DNA of 64,000 nucleotides from Sphingomonas sp. H160509 (GTDB taxonomy: Bacteria; Pseudomonadota; Alphaproteobacteria; Sphingomonadales; Sphingomonadaceae), in contig NZ_JAMXSR020000002.1 in the NCBI RefSeq assembly GCF_024124765.2, forward strand, positions 3,368,001 to 3,432,000. Reading direction: 5' to 3'. The notes under the pieces were generated by a model. It saw only the letters and a program-made list of their open reading frames with translations. It was not told where the DNA came from and made no database searches. Both the position numbers and the translations under genes were made by a program. Shown here piece by piece: positions 46,735 to 54,936 of this stretch. The first letter of the stretch is position 1. Every line of letters starts with the position of its first letter.

Positions 46735-47928
46735 ATGGCCAAGGCAAAATTTGAGCGGAACAAGCCGCATCTCAACATCGGCACCATCGGTCACGTCGAT
46801 CATGGTAAGACGTCGCTCACCGCTGCGATCACGAAGGTTCTGGCAGAGACGACCGGCGGTACCGCTGTCGACTTCGCCAACATCGACAAGGCTCCCGAGG
46901 AGCGCGAGCGCGGCATCACGATCTCGACCGCACACGTCGAGTACGAGACGGCCAACCGTCATTACGCGCACGTCGATTGCCCGGGCCACGCCGATTATGT
47001 GAAGAACATGATCACCGGCGCAGCCCAGATGGACGGCGCGATCCTCGTCGTTTCGGCGACCGATGGCCCGATGCCACAGACCCGTGAGCACATCCTGCTC
47101 GCACGCCAGGTCGGCGTGCCCGCCATGGTCGTGTTCATGAACAAGGTCGATCTGGTCGACGACGAGGAAATCCTCGAGCTGGTCGAGATGGAAATCCGCG
47201 AGCTGCTCAGCTCGTACGACTTCCCGGGCGACGACATCCCCGTCATCAAGGGTTCGGCTACCTGCGCACTGTCGGGTTCGAACCAGAAGCTCGGCGCCGA
47301 CGCCGTCACCGAGCTGATGCAGGCTGTCGACGACTACATCCCGCAGCCCGAGCGTCCGCTCGACAAGCCGTTCATGATGCCGATCGAGGACGTGTTCTCG
47401 ATCTCGGGTCGTGGTACGGTCGTCACCGGCCGCGTCGAGACCGGCATCGTCAAGGTTGGCGAGGAAGTCGAGATCGTCGGCATTCACCCGACCGTCCGCA
47501 AGACCACGGTCACGGGCGTCGAGATGTTCCGCAAGCTGCTCGACCAGGGCCAGGCTGGCGATAACGTCGGCGCGCTGATCCGCGGCGTTGCACGCGACGA
47601 AGTCGAGCGTGGCCAGGTGCTCTGCAAGCCAGGCACGATCAAGCCGCACACCGACTTCAACTCGGAAGTGTACGTGCTGTCGAAGGAAGAGGGTGGCCGT
47701 CACACGCCGTTCTTCGCCAACTACCGCCCGCAGTTCTACTTCCGTACGACGGACGTGACCGGCACCGTCGAGCTGCCTGAGGGTACCGAGATGGTCATGC
47801 CAGGCGACAACGTGTCGCTCGGCATCAAGCTGATCGCACCGATCGCCATGGACGTGGGCCAGCGCTTCACGATCCGCGAAGGCGGCCGTACCGTCGGTGC
47901 AGGCGTCGTGAGCCAGATCGACAAGTAA
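46735..47928 (+). CDS. tuf: Elongation factor Tu
   Basis: EF-Tu delivers aminoacyl-tRNA to the ribosome. The 397-residue protein has intact G motifs: GHVDHGKTSLTAAI, DCPGHADYVKNM and FMNKVDLVDD. The C-terminal barrel domains end RFTIREGGRTVGAGVVSQI. An AAGGTAGG-like site precedes the ATG. The gene ends the str unit; a strong terminator follows 32 bases downstream. Only one tuf copy is in the window. Confidence 0.99.
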   Translation: MAKAKFERNKPHLNIGTIGHVDHGKTSLTAAITKVLAETTGGTAVDFANIDKAPEERERGITISTAHVEYETANRHYAHVDCPGHADYVKNMITGAAQMDGAILVVSATDGPMPQTREHILLARQVGVPAMVVFMNKVDLVDDEEILELVEMEIRELLSSYDFPGDDIPVIKGSATCALSGSNQKLGADAVTELMQAVDDYIPQPERPLDKPFMMPIEDVFSISGRGTVVTGRVETGIVKVGEEVEIVGIHPTVRKTTVTGVEMFRKLLDQGQAGDNVGALIRGVARDEVERGQVLCKPGTIKPHTDFNSEVYVLSKEEGGRHTPFFANYRPQFYFRTTDVTGTVELPEGTEMVMPGDNVSLGIKLIAPIAMDVGQRFTIREGGRTVGAGVVSQIDK

Positions 47929-47959
47929 GCATCTTCTCCTTCGGGAGTTGATCGAAAAG

Positions 47960-47993
47960 AGCCCGGCTTCTCGCGAGAGAGGCCGGGCTTTTT
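47960..47993 (+). terminator. Intrinsic terminator of the str operon
   Basis: AGCCCGGC pairs with GCCGGGCT around a loop that itself holds CTCGCGAG, followed by a five-T run. Confidence 0.88.
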
Positions 47994-48090
47994 CGTGTTT
48001 GGGGAGAGTGAAGCAGCTGCTGGGGTGCTCCAGTACAACTATGACTCGAACCCACTTGCCCGACCCTGCTGGCGGTGCGAATAGAGCATC

Positions 48091-48381
48091 ATGACAATTT
48101 GCTGGCCAAGACGCCAAACGCTGCTGATGTGGATTACTGGCTACCTTTGGACTGTTCCAGCGGCCATCGCTCTTAGTCGTGCGCTGGATTGGCAATATGA
48201 TGGGGATATCGGCTGGTGGGTAGTCATGGCTCTTACCGCGCCGATTCTTATGCTTACTGCCCCTTTCGGTTCAGCTATACCATTTGCCGCATATACTACC
48301 GCTTATATCGTCATTCTATTTGCAATGACTCTCTTGGTTGTCTGTAACTGGGCTTCTAGCGGCTCTTCGGCGGGAGACTGA
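48091..48381 (+). CDS. Small membrane protein, hypothetical (96 aa)
   Basis: No family is recognised. The product is strongly hydrophobic, with about three candidate spans: LLMWITGYLWTVPAAIAL, VVMALTAPILMLTAPFG and TAYIVILFAMTLLVVC. Base composition is lower in GC than the flanking ribosomal genes, suggesting later insertion at this site. The ATG at 48091 has only a weak AGAG; Met13 is an alternative start. It lies between the tuf terminator and a repeat-flanked DUF559 gene. It may be an unexpressed leftover. Confidence 0.45.
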   Translation: MTICWPRRQTLLMWITGYLWTVPAAIALSRALDWQYDGDIGWWVVMALTAPILMLTAPFGSAIPFAAYTTAYIVILFAMTLLVVCNWASSGSSAGD

Positions 48382-48494
48382 TTTTGAGTGGAGTTGGAGC
48401 TATGCGGCTCTCATACGCCGATTGATGATGACCACGTTCAGACTGCGAAAATGGGTTGATGACGCCGTCGGTGGGTAAATCGCGATGTCGCATT

Positions 48495-48658
48495 GCCTCC
48501 CCCTCCGTCACGCTTCGCGTGCCACCTCCCCCTGGCGGGGGGAGGGATTTCATGCTCACGCTTGGTGTGCCATCTGTGGGCCGCTCCGCGATCAGCCGCG
48601 TGCAGCCAATCCTCGCCCGCTGGGGAGGTGGCGCCGGAGGCGTCGGAGGGGGAGGGGC
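48495..48658. repeat. Family C palindromes, outward arrangement
   Basis: CCTCCCCCTCCGTCACGCTT with GTGCCACCTCCCCCTGGCGG lies at 48495-48546; a mirrored partner with GGGGAGGTGGCGCCGGAGGC and GTCGGAGGGGGAGGGG at 48611-48658. Half order is reversed relative to the 13251 and 30190 copies. Confidence 0.7.
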
Positions 48659-48660
48659 GA

Positions 48661-49035
48661 TTAGCTCTCGATGATGGTTCGGCGTTGGAGTGCGATGTAC
48701 GTGATCTGGCGGACGACGTCGTCGAGGTTGGCCAGCATTTCTCGGGCCGGGTAGTGGAGGGTCCGGATGTTCTGGGCGACTAGCCAGGCGTCGCGGGTGG
48801 CGTCTCGTTGGGGGCGGTTGCCGTGGTTGTGGGCTTCGCCGTCTACTTCGATCGCGAGTCGGGCTGGGGCGCAGTAGAAGTCCAGGGCGTAAGGGCCTGC
48901 TGCGTGTTGCTTTCGGAAGCGTAGGCCTTCTGCGTTAGCTCGCAGTGCCAGCCAGAGGGCTATCTCCGGCGGTGTCATCTGTTGTCGCAGGCGCTTGGCG
49001 TTGTCGCGGCCGGGTAGGGATCCCTCGAGCCGCAT
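48661..49035 (-). CDS. DUF559 domain protein (Vsr-like endonuclease fold)
   Basis: This is a 124-residue member of the DUF559 family, which has a restriction-endonuclease-like fold related to very-short-patch repair nucleases; activity is unproven for most members. The start is MRLEGSLPGRDNAKRLRQQM. The core MTPPEIALWLALRANAEGLR, then FRKQHAAGPYALDFYC, ARLAIEVDGEAH and RDAWLVAQNIRTLHYPAREM hold the likely catalytic D/E residues. It is flanked on both sides by family C palindromes and inserted between tuf and rpsJ on the opposite strand, so it is probably a mobile single-gene cassette. Confidence 0.88.
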   Translation of the reverse strand: MRLEGSLPGRDNAKRLRQQMTPPEIALWLALRANAEGLRFRKQHAAGPYALDFYCAPARLAIEVDGEAHNHGNRPQRDATRDAWLVAQNIRTLHYPAREMLANLDDVVRQITYIALQRRTIIES

Positions 49036-49040
49036 CGCTT

Positions 49041-49184
49041 GCCTCCCCCTCCGTCACGCTTTGCGTGCCACCTCCCCTGGCGGGGGAGGATCGTTTGCGA
49101 GCGCATCCTAACGCGCCGTCGTCTGCTTCTACAATCTTCCCCCGCCAGGGGGAGGTGGCGCCGTAGGCGACGGAGGGGGGAGGA
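49041..49184. repeat. Family C palindromes, outward arrangement
   Basis: CCTCCCCCTCCGTCACGCTT, GCGTGCCACCTCCCCTGGCG, then after a spacer CCCCGCCAGGGGGAGGTGG and GTAGGCGACGGAGGGGGGAG. Together with 48495-48658 it brackets the DUF559 gene. The rest of the gap to rpsJ holds a GAGCCCGGAAACGGGC hairpin near 49304. Confidence 0.8.
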
Positions 49185-49345
49185 TGGGGTAGCGTCCGCT
49201 GATGTTCCGTTGATCGACAACCCGTCGAAAATCCTCCTCCCCCAGTTGCGTTTTCGCCGACTCTCCCGTAATGGCCCGCCTTCGGTTTAAACATCAACCA
49301 GCAAGAGCCCGGAAACGGGCCCGCTCTTTCGCATCGGTAGGGACT

Positions 49346-49654
49346 ATGGACAGCAATATCCGCATTCGTCTGAAGGCGTTCGATCACCGTGTGCTCGATC
49401 AGGCCACTGGCGACATCGCCGACACCGCACGCCGCACCGGCGCGCTCATCCGCGGTCCGATTCCCCTTCCGACGCGCATCGAAAAGTTCACCGTGAACCG
49501 CGGCCCGCACATCGACAAGAAGTCGCGCGAGCAGTTCGAGGTGCGCACGTACAAGCGTATGCTGGATATCGTCCAGCCGACGCCGCAGACGGTCGATGCG
49601 CTGATGAAGCTGGACCTCGCCGCTGGCGTTGACGTCGAGATCAAGCTCGCCTAA
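49346..49654 (+). CDS. rpsJ: 30S ribosomal protein S10
   Basis: S10 is a head protein of the small subunit and, as NusE, an antitermination partner. The 102-residue sequence MDSNIRIRLKAFDHRVLDQA through KLDLAAGVDVEIKLA is typical. GGTAGGGA lies upstream of the ATG at 49346; a longer in-frame start reads through the preceding repeat and is rejected. It begins the S10 operon; an unusual 289-base structured gap follows before rplC. Confidence 0.98.
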   Translation: MDSNIRIRLKAFDHRVLDQATGDIADTARRTGALIRGPIPLPTRIEKFTVNRGPHIDKKSREQFEVRTYKRMLDIVQPTPQTVDALMKLDLAAGVDVEIKLA

Positions 49655-49655
49655 G

Positions 49656-49789
49656 GGCTGGCGCGGCGCGGTCGACCGGTAACGGTCCCGCGCCGTTCGA
49701 CATTGGGATACCGCCGTCGGTGAAAACCGACGGGGCAGCGTCCCCCGTCACGCTTCCGCACTCGCGGAAGCACCAGCCCGGGACGGGGG
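49656..49789 (+). ncRNA. Multibranch, pseudoknotted RNA between rpsJ and rplC
   Basis: GGCTGG (49656-49661) can pair with CCAGCC (49773-49778), closing a junction with three hairpins. These are GGCGCGG/CCGCGCC with inner ACCG-GTAA-CGGT (49665-49694), CCGTCGGT-GAAA-ACCGACGG (49714-49733) and GCTTCCG/CGGAAGC (49752-49771). The free CCCCCGTC (49742-49749) is exactly complementary to GACGGGGG (49782-49789), which would make a pseudoknot. Such order is hard to explain by chance in a spacer. It could be an autoregulatory leader for rplC-rplD or a metabolite sensor; I do not know a named family for it. Confidence 0.6.
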
Positions 49790-49943
49790 CACGTTTCGTA
49801 TTTACCGGGTTGAACCGACTCCATTCAGGGCTTTTGCCGGGGATGGGGTCAGGTGGACGCATCATGGAGCTCGCTCCGGACATGGTCCGCAAGCCCCCCG
49901 AGGAATAGTCCGATGGGGCCTCTGTCTAGGAAGGGACAAGATC

Positions 49944-50691
49944 ATGCGTACTGGCGTGATCGCGAAGAAGATGGGGATGACCCGCCTGTTCCAGGAAGAT
50001 GGTCGGCACGTGCCGGTTACCGTTCTGGCGCTCGAAGGCAATCAGGTCGTTTCCGTTCGCGAAATGGATCGTGACGGCTACACTGCCGTCCAGCTTGGTG
50101 CAGGTGTCGCCAAGTCGAAGAATGTCGCAAAGCCGCAGCGCGGCCATTTCGGCAAGGCCGAAGTGGAGCCCAAGGCTGTCGTCCATGAGTTCCGCGTGAA
50201 CGCAGACGGCCTGCTCGACGTCGGCGCCGAGATCTCGGCCGACCATTACGTCGCAGGCCAGATCGTCGATATCCAGGGCAAGACCCAGGGTAAGGGCTTC
50301 CAGGGCGGCATGAAGCGTTGGGGCTTCGGCGGTCTGCGGGCAACCCACGGCGTGTCGGTCTCGCACCGTTCGCTCGGTTCGACCGGTCAGCGCCAGGATC
50401 CGGGCAAGGTCTTCAAGAACAAGAAGATGGCCGGCCACATGGGCGACAAGTATCGCACCCAGCAGAACCTCGAGATCGTATCGACCGACGTCGAGCGTGG
50501 TCTCCTGTTCGTCAAGGGTTCGGTTCCTGGCTCCAAGGGCGGCTGGCTCTTCGTCAAGGACTCGGTGAAGGTCGCGCGCCACGCCGACGCACCGTTCCCC
50601 CGCCGGTCTCAAGACCGCAAACAGCAACACCGCAGCAGACACGCCGGCCGAAACGACCGACGCACCTGCAGCCGACGGCCAGGAGGGCTGA
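49944..50691 (+). CDS. rplC: 50S ribosomal protein L3 (one frameshift)
   Basis: L3 is an early assembly protein near the peptidyl transferase centre. It begins MRTGVIAKKMGMTRLFQEDG and carries the GMKRWGFGGLRATHGVSVSH region. A C5 run at 50597-50601 has one surplus base, so the raw frame runs on without a stop into rplD. Corrected, the protein is 248 residues with an acidic/Ala-Thr C-terminal tail (AADTPAETTDAPAADGQEG), longer than E. coli L3, as in other sphingomonads. AGGAAGGGA precedes the ATG. Confidence 0.96.
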
Positions 50692-50693
50692 GC

Positions 50694-51320
50694 GTGAAGA
50701 TCAAGGTTTCATCTTTCGCCGGCACTGACGCAGCGGACATCGAGCTCAACGACGAGGTCTTCGGCCTCGATCCGCGCGCCGACATCCTGCACCGTGTCGT
50801 CACCTGGCAGCTCGAGAAGCGTCGCGAGACGGCTCGTGGCACCCGTGAGCGCGCAGACGTCGCACGCACCGGCAAGAAGTTCGGTCGCCAGAAGGGCGGC
50901 GGTACGGCTCGTCACGGCGATCGTCGCGCACCTGTGTTCATCGGTGGTGGTAAGGCACACGGCGCACGCGTCCGTGACTTCAACCCGTCGCTGAACAAGA
51001 AGGTTCGCTCGCTCGGTCTGCGGATGGCTCTCAGCAGCCACGCCAAGGCGGGTTCGCTGGTCATCATGGACAGCCTGGCTGTCGAGGGTGGCAAGACCAA
51101 GACGCTGCAGGGCGATCTCGCAAAGCTCGGCTTCGGCAAGCGTGCGCTCGTCATCGACGGCGACATGGTCGACACCAGCTTCGCATTCGCTGCGGGCAAC
51201 CTGTACGAAGTGAACGTGATGCCGGCTGCCGGCGCGAACGTTTACGACATCCTGAAGCATGACACGCTGGTGCTGACGCGCGCCGCTGTCGAAAAGCTGG
51301 AGGCGCGCTTCCATGGCTAA
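50694..51320 (+). CDS. rplD: 50S ribosomal protein L4
   Basis: L4 lines the peptide exit tunnel and represses the S10 operon in some bacteria. The GTG at 50694 follows AGGAGGG and starts MKIKVSSFAGTDAADIEL, giving 208 residues. The tunnel loop GTRERADVARTGKKFGRQKG and GGTARHGDRRAPVFIGGGKA is typical. It lies three bases after the true rplC stop; its end overlaps rplW by eight bases. The apparent rplC-rplD fusion is an artefact of the frameshift in rplC. Confidence 0.97.
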   Translation: MKIKVSSFAGTDAADIELNDEVFGLDPRADILHRVVTWQLEKRRETARGTRERADVARTGKKFGRQKGGGTARHGDRRAPVFIGGGKAHGARVRDFNPSLNKKVRSLGLRMALSSHAKAGSLVIMDSLAVEGGKTKTLQGDLAKLGFGKRALVIDGDMVDTSFAFAAGNLYEVNVMPAAGANVYDILKHDTLVLTRAAVEKLEARFHG

Positions 51321-51627
51321 GAAGCAGAAGGCGGGCATCGATAATCGTCATTACGACGTTATCCTGGCCCCGCACATCACCGAGAAGACGACGACCCTGT
51401 CGGAGTTCAACGCGGTTGTGTTCAAGGTATCGAACGATGCCACGAAGCCCGAGATCAAGGCGGCCGTTGAGGCGCTGTTCGACGTGAACGTCGTCGGCGT
51501 GAACACGCTCGTCCAGAAGGGCAAGACCAAGAAGTGGAAGGGCACGAACTACTCGCGCTCCGACATGAAAAAGGCAATCGTGACGTTGAAGGACGGTCAG
51601 TCCATCGACGTGACGACGGGGATCTGA
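51313..51627 (+). CDS. rplW: 50S ribosomal protein L23
   Basis: L23 sits at the tunnel exit and docks trigger factor and SRP. The 104-residue protein begins MAKKQKAGIDNRHYDVILAP, with PHITEKTTTLSEFNAVVFKV and the flexible loop QKGKTKKWKGTNYSRSD. It overlaps rplD by eight bases, so translation is coupled. Confidence 0.98.
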   Translation: MAKKQKAGIDNRHYDVILAPHITEKTTTLSEFNAVVFKVSNDATKPEIKAAVEALFDVNVVGVNTLVQKGKTKKWKGTNYSRSDMKKAIVTLKDGQSIDVTTGI

Positions 51628-51631
51628 GGCC

Positions 51632-52471
51632 ATGGCACTCAAGCATTATAATCCGACATCGCCGGCACGCCGCGGTCTCATCCTGGTCGACAAGTCGTCG
51701 CTCTGGAAGGGCCGCCCCGTCAAGGCGCTGACCGAAGGTAAGCACAAGACCGGCGGTCGTAACAACAAGGGCCATGTGACCTCGCGCGGCATCGCCGGCG
51801 GTCACAAGCAGAAGTACCGCTACATCGACTTCAAGCGTCGCAAGTGGGACGTCGAAGGTACCGTCGAGCGGATCGAGTATGATCCGAACCGCACCGCGTT
51901 CATCGCCCTGGTCAAGTACCCGGACGAGGAACTTGCCTACATTCTGGCGCCGCAGCGTCTGGCCGTCGGCGACAAGGTTCTCGCGGCCAAGAAGACCGAC
52001 GTGAAGCCAGGCAATGCCATGGAACTCGGTCAGATGCCGGTCGGCACCATCGTCCACAACGTGGAGATGAAGCCGATGAAGGGTGGCCAGATCGCCCGTT
52101 CGGCCGGCACGTACGTGCAGGTCGTCGGTCGCGACAAGGGCATGGTGATGGTCCGCCTGAACTCGGGCGAGCAGCGCTACATCCGCAGCGATTGCATGGC
52201 GACGGTTGGCGCGGTCTCGAACCCCGACAACCAGAACCAGAACCTGGGCAAGGCAGGCCGTTCGCGCTGGATGGGTATCCGTCCTCTGACGCGCGGCGTC
52301 GCCAAGAACCCGGTCGACCATCCGCACGGCGGTGGTGAAGGCCGTACCTCGGGTGGCCGTCATCCGGTTACGCCTTGGGGCAAGCCGACGAAGGGTGCGC
52401 GCACGCGTCATAACAAGTCGACCGACAAGATGATCATCCGGTCGCGTCATTCGACGAAGAGGAAGGGCTAA
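51632..52471 (+). CDS. rplB: 50S ribosomal protein L2
   Basis: L2 is a core 23S-binding protein needed for peptidyl transferase activity. The 279-residue protein begins MALKHYNPTSPARRGLILVD. It contains the highly conserved NPVDHPHGGGEGRTSGGRHP with the functionally important histidine. It follows rplW after four bases. Confidence 0.99.
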   Translation: MALKHYNPTSPARRGLILVDKSSLWKGRPVKALTEGKHKTGGRNNKGHVTSRGIAGGHKQKYRYIDFKRRKWDVEGTVERIEYDPNRTAFIALVKYPDEELAYILAPQRLAVGDKVLAAKKTDVKPGNAMELGQMPVGTIVHNVEMKPMKGGQIARSAGTYVQVVGRDKGMVMVRLNSGEQRYIRSDCMATVGAVSNPDNQNQNLGKAGRSRWMGIRPLTRGVAKNPVDHPHGGGEGRTSGGRHPVTPWGKPTKGARTRHNKSTDKMIIRSRHSTKRKG

Positions 52472-52472
52472 C

Positions 52473-52748
52473 ATGGCTCGTTCAGTCTGGAAGGGCCCCT
52501 TCGTGGACCTTCATCTGCTCAAGAAGGCAGAAACCGCCCAGGACACCAACGCGCGTTCGCCGATCAAGACCTGGTCGCGTCGCTCGACGATCCTGCCGTC
52601 GTTCGTGGGCCTCACGTTCAACGTCTATAACGGCCGCAAGTTCGTGCCCGTCTCGGTCAACGAAGACATGGTCGGCATGAAGCTCGGTGAGTTTGCGCCC
52701 ACGCGCTACTTCCCCGGCCACTCCGCCGACAAGAAGGGCAAGCGCTGA
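52473..52748 (+). CDS. rpsS: 30S ribosomal protein S19
   Basis: S19 is a head protein contacting S13 and A-site tRNA. The 91-residue protein begins MARSVWKGPFVDLHLLKKAE and has the signature KTWSRRSTILPSFVGLTFNV. It starts one base after the rplB stop and overlaps rplV by one base. Confidence 0.99.
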   Translation: MARSVWKGPFVDLHLLKKAETAQDTNARSPIKTWSRRSTILPSFVGLTFNVYNGRKFVPVSVNEDMVGMKLGEFAPTRYFPGHSADKKGKR

Positions 52749-53125
52749 TGTCTAAGCAAGTCAGCCCGCGCAAGGTCGCGGACAACGAGGCGCTTTCGGT
52801 CGGTACGCAGATCCGTGGTTCCGCGCAGAAGCTCGGCCTCGTGGCTGCGCTGATCCGTGGCAAGAAGGTCGGCGATGCGATGAACATCCTCGCCTTCTCG
52901 ACCAAGGGCATGGCGATCGAAGCGCGCAAGGTGCTGGCCTCGGCCATTGCCAACGCCGAGAACAACCATAACCTCGACGTCGACGCACTCGTCGTCGCCG
53001 AGGCTTCGGTCGGCAAGTCGATCACGATGAAGCGCTTCGCTACCCGCGGCCGCGGCAAGTCGACCCGCATTCTCAAGCCATTCAGCCGTCTGCGCATCGT
53101 CGTGCGCGAGCAGGAAGAAGCATAA
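52748..53125 (+). CDS. rplV: 50S ribosomal protein L22
   Basis: L22 extends a beta-hairpin into the exit tunnel. The 125-residue protein starts MSKQVSPRKVADNEALSVGT, with the tunnel-loop region MKRFATRGRGKSTRILKPFS. The stop overlaps the rpsC start by one base. No macrolide-type loop change was noticed. Confidence 0.98.
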   Translation: MSKQVSPRKVADNEALSVGTQIRGSAQKLGLVAALIRGKKVGDAMNILAFSTKGMAIEARKVLASAIANAENNHNLDVDALVVAEASVGKSITMKRFATRGRGKSTRILKPFSRLRIVVREQEEA

Positions 53126-53830
53126 TGGGTCAGAAGAGCAACCCCATCGGTCTGCGTCTGCAGATCAACCGTACCTGGGATAGCCGCTGGTACGCCGAAG
53201 GCGCCGACTATGGTCGGCTCCTGCTCGAGGATCTCAAGATCCGCGCATTCATCATGAAGACGCTGCCGCAGGCCGCGATCTCCAAGGTGGTCATCGAGCG
53301 TCCGGCCAAGCTGGCCCGCATCTCCATCTTCGCTGCACGCCCCGGCGTGATCATCGGCAAGAAGGGTGCGGACATCGAGAAGCTGCGTTCGACGATCGGC
53401 AAGATGACGTCGTCGACCGTGTCGCTGAACATCGTCGAGATCCGCAAGCCGGAAGTCGATGCGCGTCTCGTCGCGCAGGGCATCGCCGATCAGCTCGAGC
53501 GTCGTATCGCCTTCCGTCGCGCCATGAAGCGTGCGGTCCAGTCGGCGATGCGTCTCGGTGCCGAGGGCATCCGGGTGAACTGCGGTGGCCGTCTCGGCGG
53601 CGCCGAGATCGCACGGTCGGAGAGCTATCGTGAGGGTCGGGTTCCGTTGCACACGCTGCGCGCGAACATCGATTATGCCGAGGCTACGGCGCACGTCCTA
53701 CGGCGTGTGCGGCGTGAAGGTCTGGGTCTTCAAGGGCGAGATTCTCGGCAACGATCCGACGTCGTACGACCGCATCATGATGGAGGCTCAGACCTCCGGC
53801 GTGCGGCCGCAGCGCGACGATCGTCGCTAA
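53125..53830 (+). CDS. rpsC: 30S ribosomal protein S3 (two-base deletion)
   Basis: S3 lines the mRNA entry site and helps unwind mRNA. It begins MGQKSNPIGLRLQINRTWDS; the KH domain has ARPGVIIGKKGADIEKLR, and the C-terminal domain GVCGVKVWVFKGEILGNDP. At 53691-53694 the sequence reads GCACGTCC where GCACACGTCC is expected, a two-base loss that shifts the frame between EATAH and TSYGVCG. Restoring it gives 235 residues, as expected. This is one of the few lesions not in a homopolymer; a CA-repeat slip is likely. Confidence 0.96.
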
Positions 53831-53845
53831 GGGGCAGGAACAGAC

Positions 53846-54280
53846 ATGCTGCAACCAAAAAAGACCAAGTTCCGGAAGGCCTTCAAGGGCAAGATTTCGG
53901 GCGACGCCAAGAGTGGCTTCTCGCTCAATTTCGGCTCCTACGGCCTCAAGGCGATGGAACCCGACCGGATCACCGCACGCCAGATCGAGGCGGCCCGCCG
54001 CGCGATCACGCGTCACATGAAGCGCCAGGGGCGTTTGTGGATCCGCATTTTCCCGGATCTTCCGGTCTCGGGAAAGCCAGCCGAAGTCCGCATGGGTAAG
54101 GGCAAGGGCGCGCCGGAATACTGGGCCGCTCGCGTCAAGCCGGGTCGGATCCTGTTCGAGCTCGACGGCGTCGACGGCAAGATCGCCGCCGAAGCGTTCG
54201 AGCGGGCGGCCATGAAGCTGCCGATCAAGGTAAAGGTCGTTGCCCGCCTGGGCGACACCTCGCATCTGGGAGGCGAGTAA
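53846..54280 (+). CDS. rplP: 50S ribosomal protein L16
   Basis: L16 binds near the A-site and is essential for peptidyl transfer. The 144-residue protein opens MLQPKKTKFRKAFKGKISGD and has the signature ITRHMKRQGRLWIRIFPDLP. GGGGCAGG lies before the ATG. The length is slightly above the E. coli protein, as usual in alphaproteobacteria. Confidence 0.98.
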   Translation: MLQPKKTKFRKAFKGKISGDAKSGFSLNFGSYGLKAMEPDRITARQIEAARRAITRHMKRQGRLWIRIFPDLPVSGKPAEVRMGKGKGAPEYWAARVKPGRILFELDGVDGKIAAEAFERAAMKLPIKVKVVARLGDTSHLGGE

Positions 54281-54284
54281 GATC

Positions 54285-54491
54285 ATGGCTCGTATCGACG
54301 ACATGAAGACCAAGAGCGACGACCAGCTGTCGGAGTCGCTCGGCGAACTGAAGCGCGAGCAGTTCAACCTGCGCTTCCAGGCCGCCACGAACCAGCTCGA
54401 AAAGCCGAGCCGCGTTCGTGAGGTCCGCCGCGACATCGCTCGCATCAAGACCCTGCAGGCTCAGCGCACCAGCGCTGAAGCCGCGAAGTAA
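54285..54491 (+). CDS. rpmC: 50S ribosomal protein L29
   Basis: L29 is a small helical protein at the tunnel exit. The 68-residue sequence MARIDDMKTKSDDQLSESLG through IKTLQAQRTSAEAA matches the family. The ATG at 54285 lies four bases after the rplP stop, behind GGAGGCGAG. Longer upstream starts overlap rplP and were not used. Confidence 0.97.
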   Translation: MARIDDMKTKSDDQLSESLGELKREQFNLRFQAATNQLEKPSRVREVRRDIARIKTLQAQRTSAEAAK

Positions 54492-54501
54492 GGAACGTAT
54501 C

Positions 54502-54774
54502 ATGCCGAAGCGCGTGCTGACCGGTCTGGTCGTGTCCGACAAGGGCGACAAGACGGTGGTCGTGAACGTCGAGCGTAAGGTGAAGCACCCGCTCTACGGG
54601 AAGATCATCCGTCGCTCGAAGAAGTATCATGCTCATGACGAGAGCAACGAGTTCAAGCAGGGAGAGACCGTGCGGATCGAAGAGACCGCACCGATCTCCA
54701 AGCTGAAGACCTGGAAGGTGATCGAGCGGGTCAACACCCACGCGACGCCGGAGCGGGCTTCCGCCGAGGGCTGA
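54502..54774 (+). CDS. rpsQ: 30S ribosomal protein S17
   Basis: S17 is an early-binding 16S rRNA protein. The 90-residue protein starts MPKRVLTGLVVSDKGDKTVV and contains HPLYGKIIRRSKKYHAHDES. It is the last gene of the S10 group; a terminator follows before rplN. Confidence 0.98.
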   Translation: MPKRVLTGLVVSDKGDKTVVVNVERKVKHPLYGKIIRRSKKYHAHDESNEFKQGETVRIEETAPISKLKTWKVIERVNTHATPERASAEG

Positions 54775-54848
54775 ATCAAACACGAGGGCAGGGGGAAACC
54801 TCCTGCGCTCTTGTTTCCGTAAACTGGAACGGCTAAGCGGCCGCTCCT

Positions 54849-54884
54849 CCCCGCTGCGGTTCGTCCGTGGCGGGGTGATTTTTT
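54849..54884 (+). terminator. Intrinsic terminator at the S10/spc boundary
   Basis: CCCCGC and CGG pair with CCG and GCGGGG around a short loop, followed by TGATTTTTT. A second hairpin (GAGGGCAGG...CCTCCTGCGCTC) lies just upstream at about 54784-54810. It sits exactly where the E. coli S10 operon ends and the spc operon begins. Confidence 0.75.
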
Positions 54885-54936
54885 AGGCGGGGTTCGGTCG
54901 GTATCGACCCCAGAGACAGAGAAGGGATACGGATCC

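Noticed and set aside
46669..48195. A 508-codon minus-strand frame opposite tuf
   Set aside because: Shadow of EF-Tu; no motifs.
48382..49345. Repeats around the DUF559 gene considered as an insertion sequence
   Set aside because: No transposase, no target-site duplication that I could identify, and the same palindromes occur alone elsewhere.
49944..51320. An apparent rplC-rplD fusion protein
   Set aside because: It arises from the extra C at 50597-50601. Correcting it restores the L3 stop at 50691 and a GTG start for L4 behind AGGAGGG.
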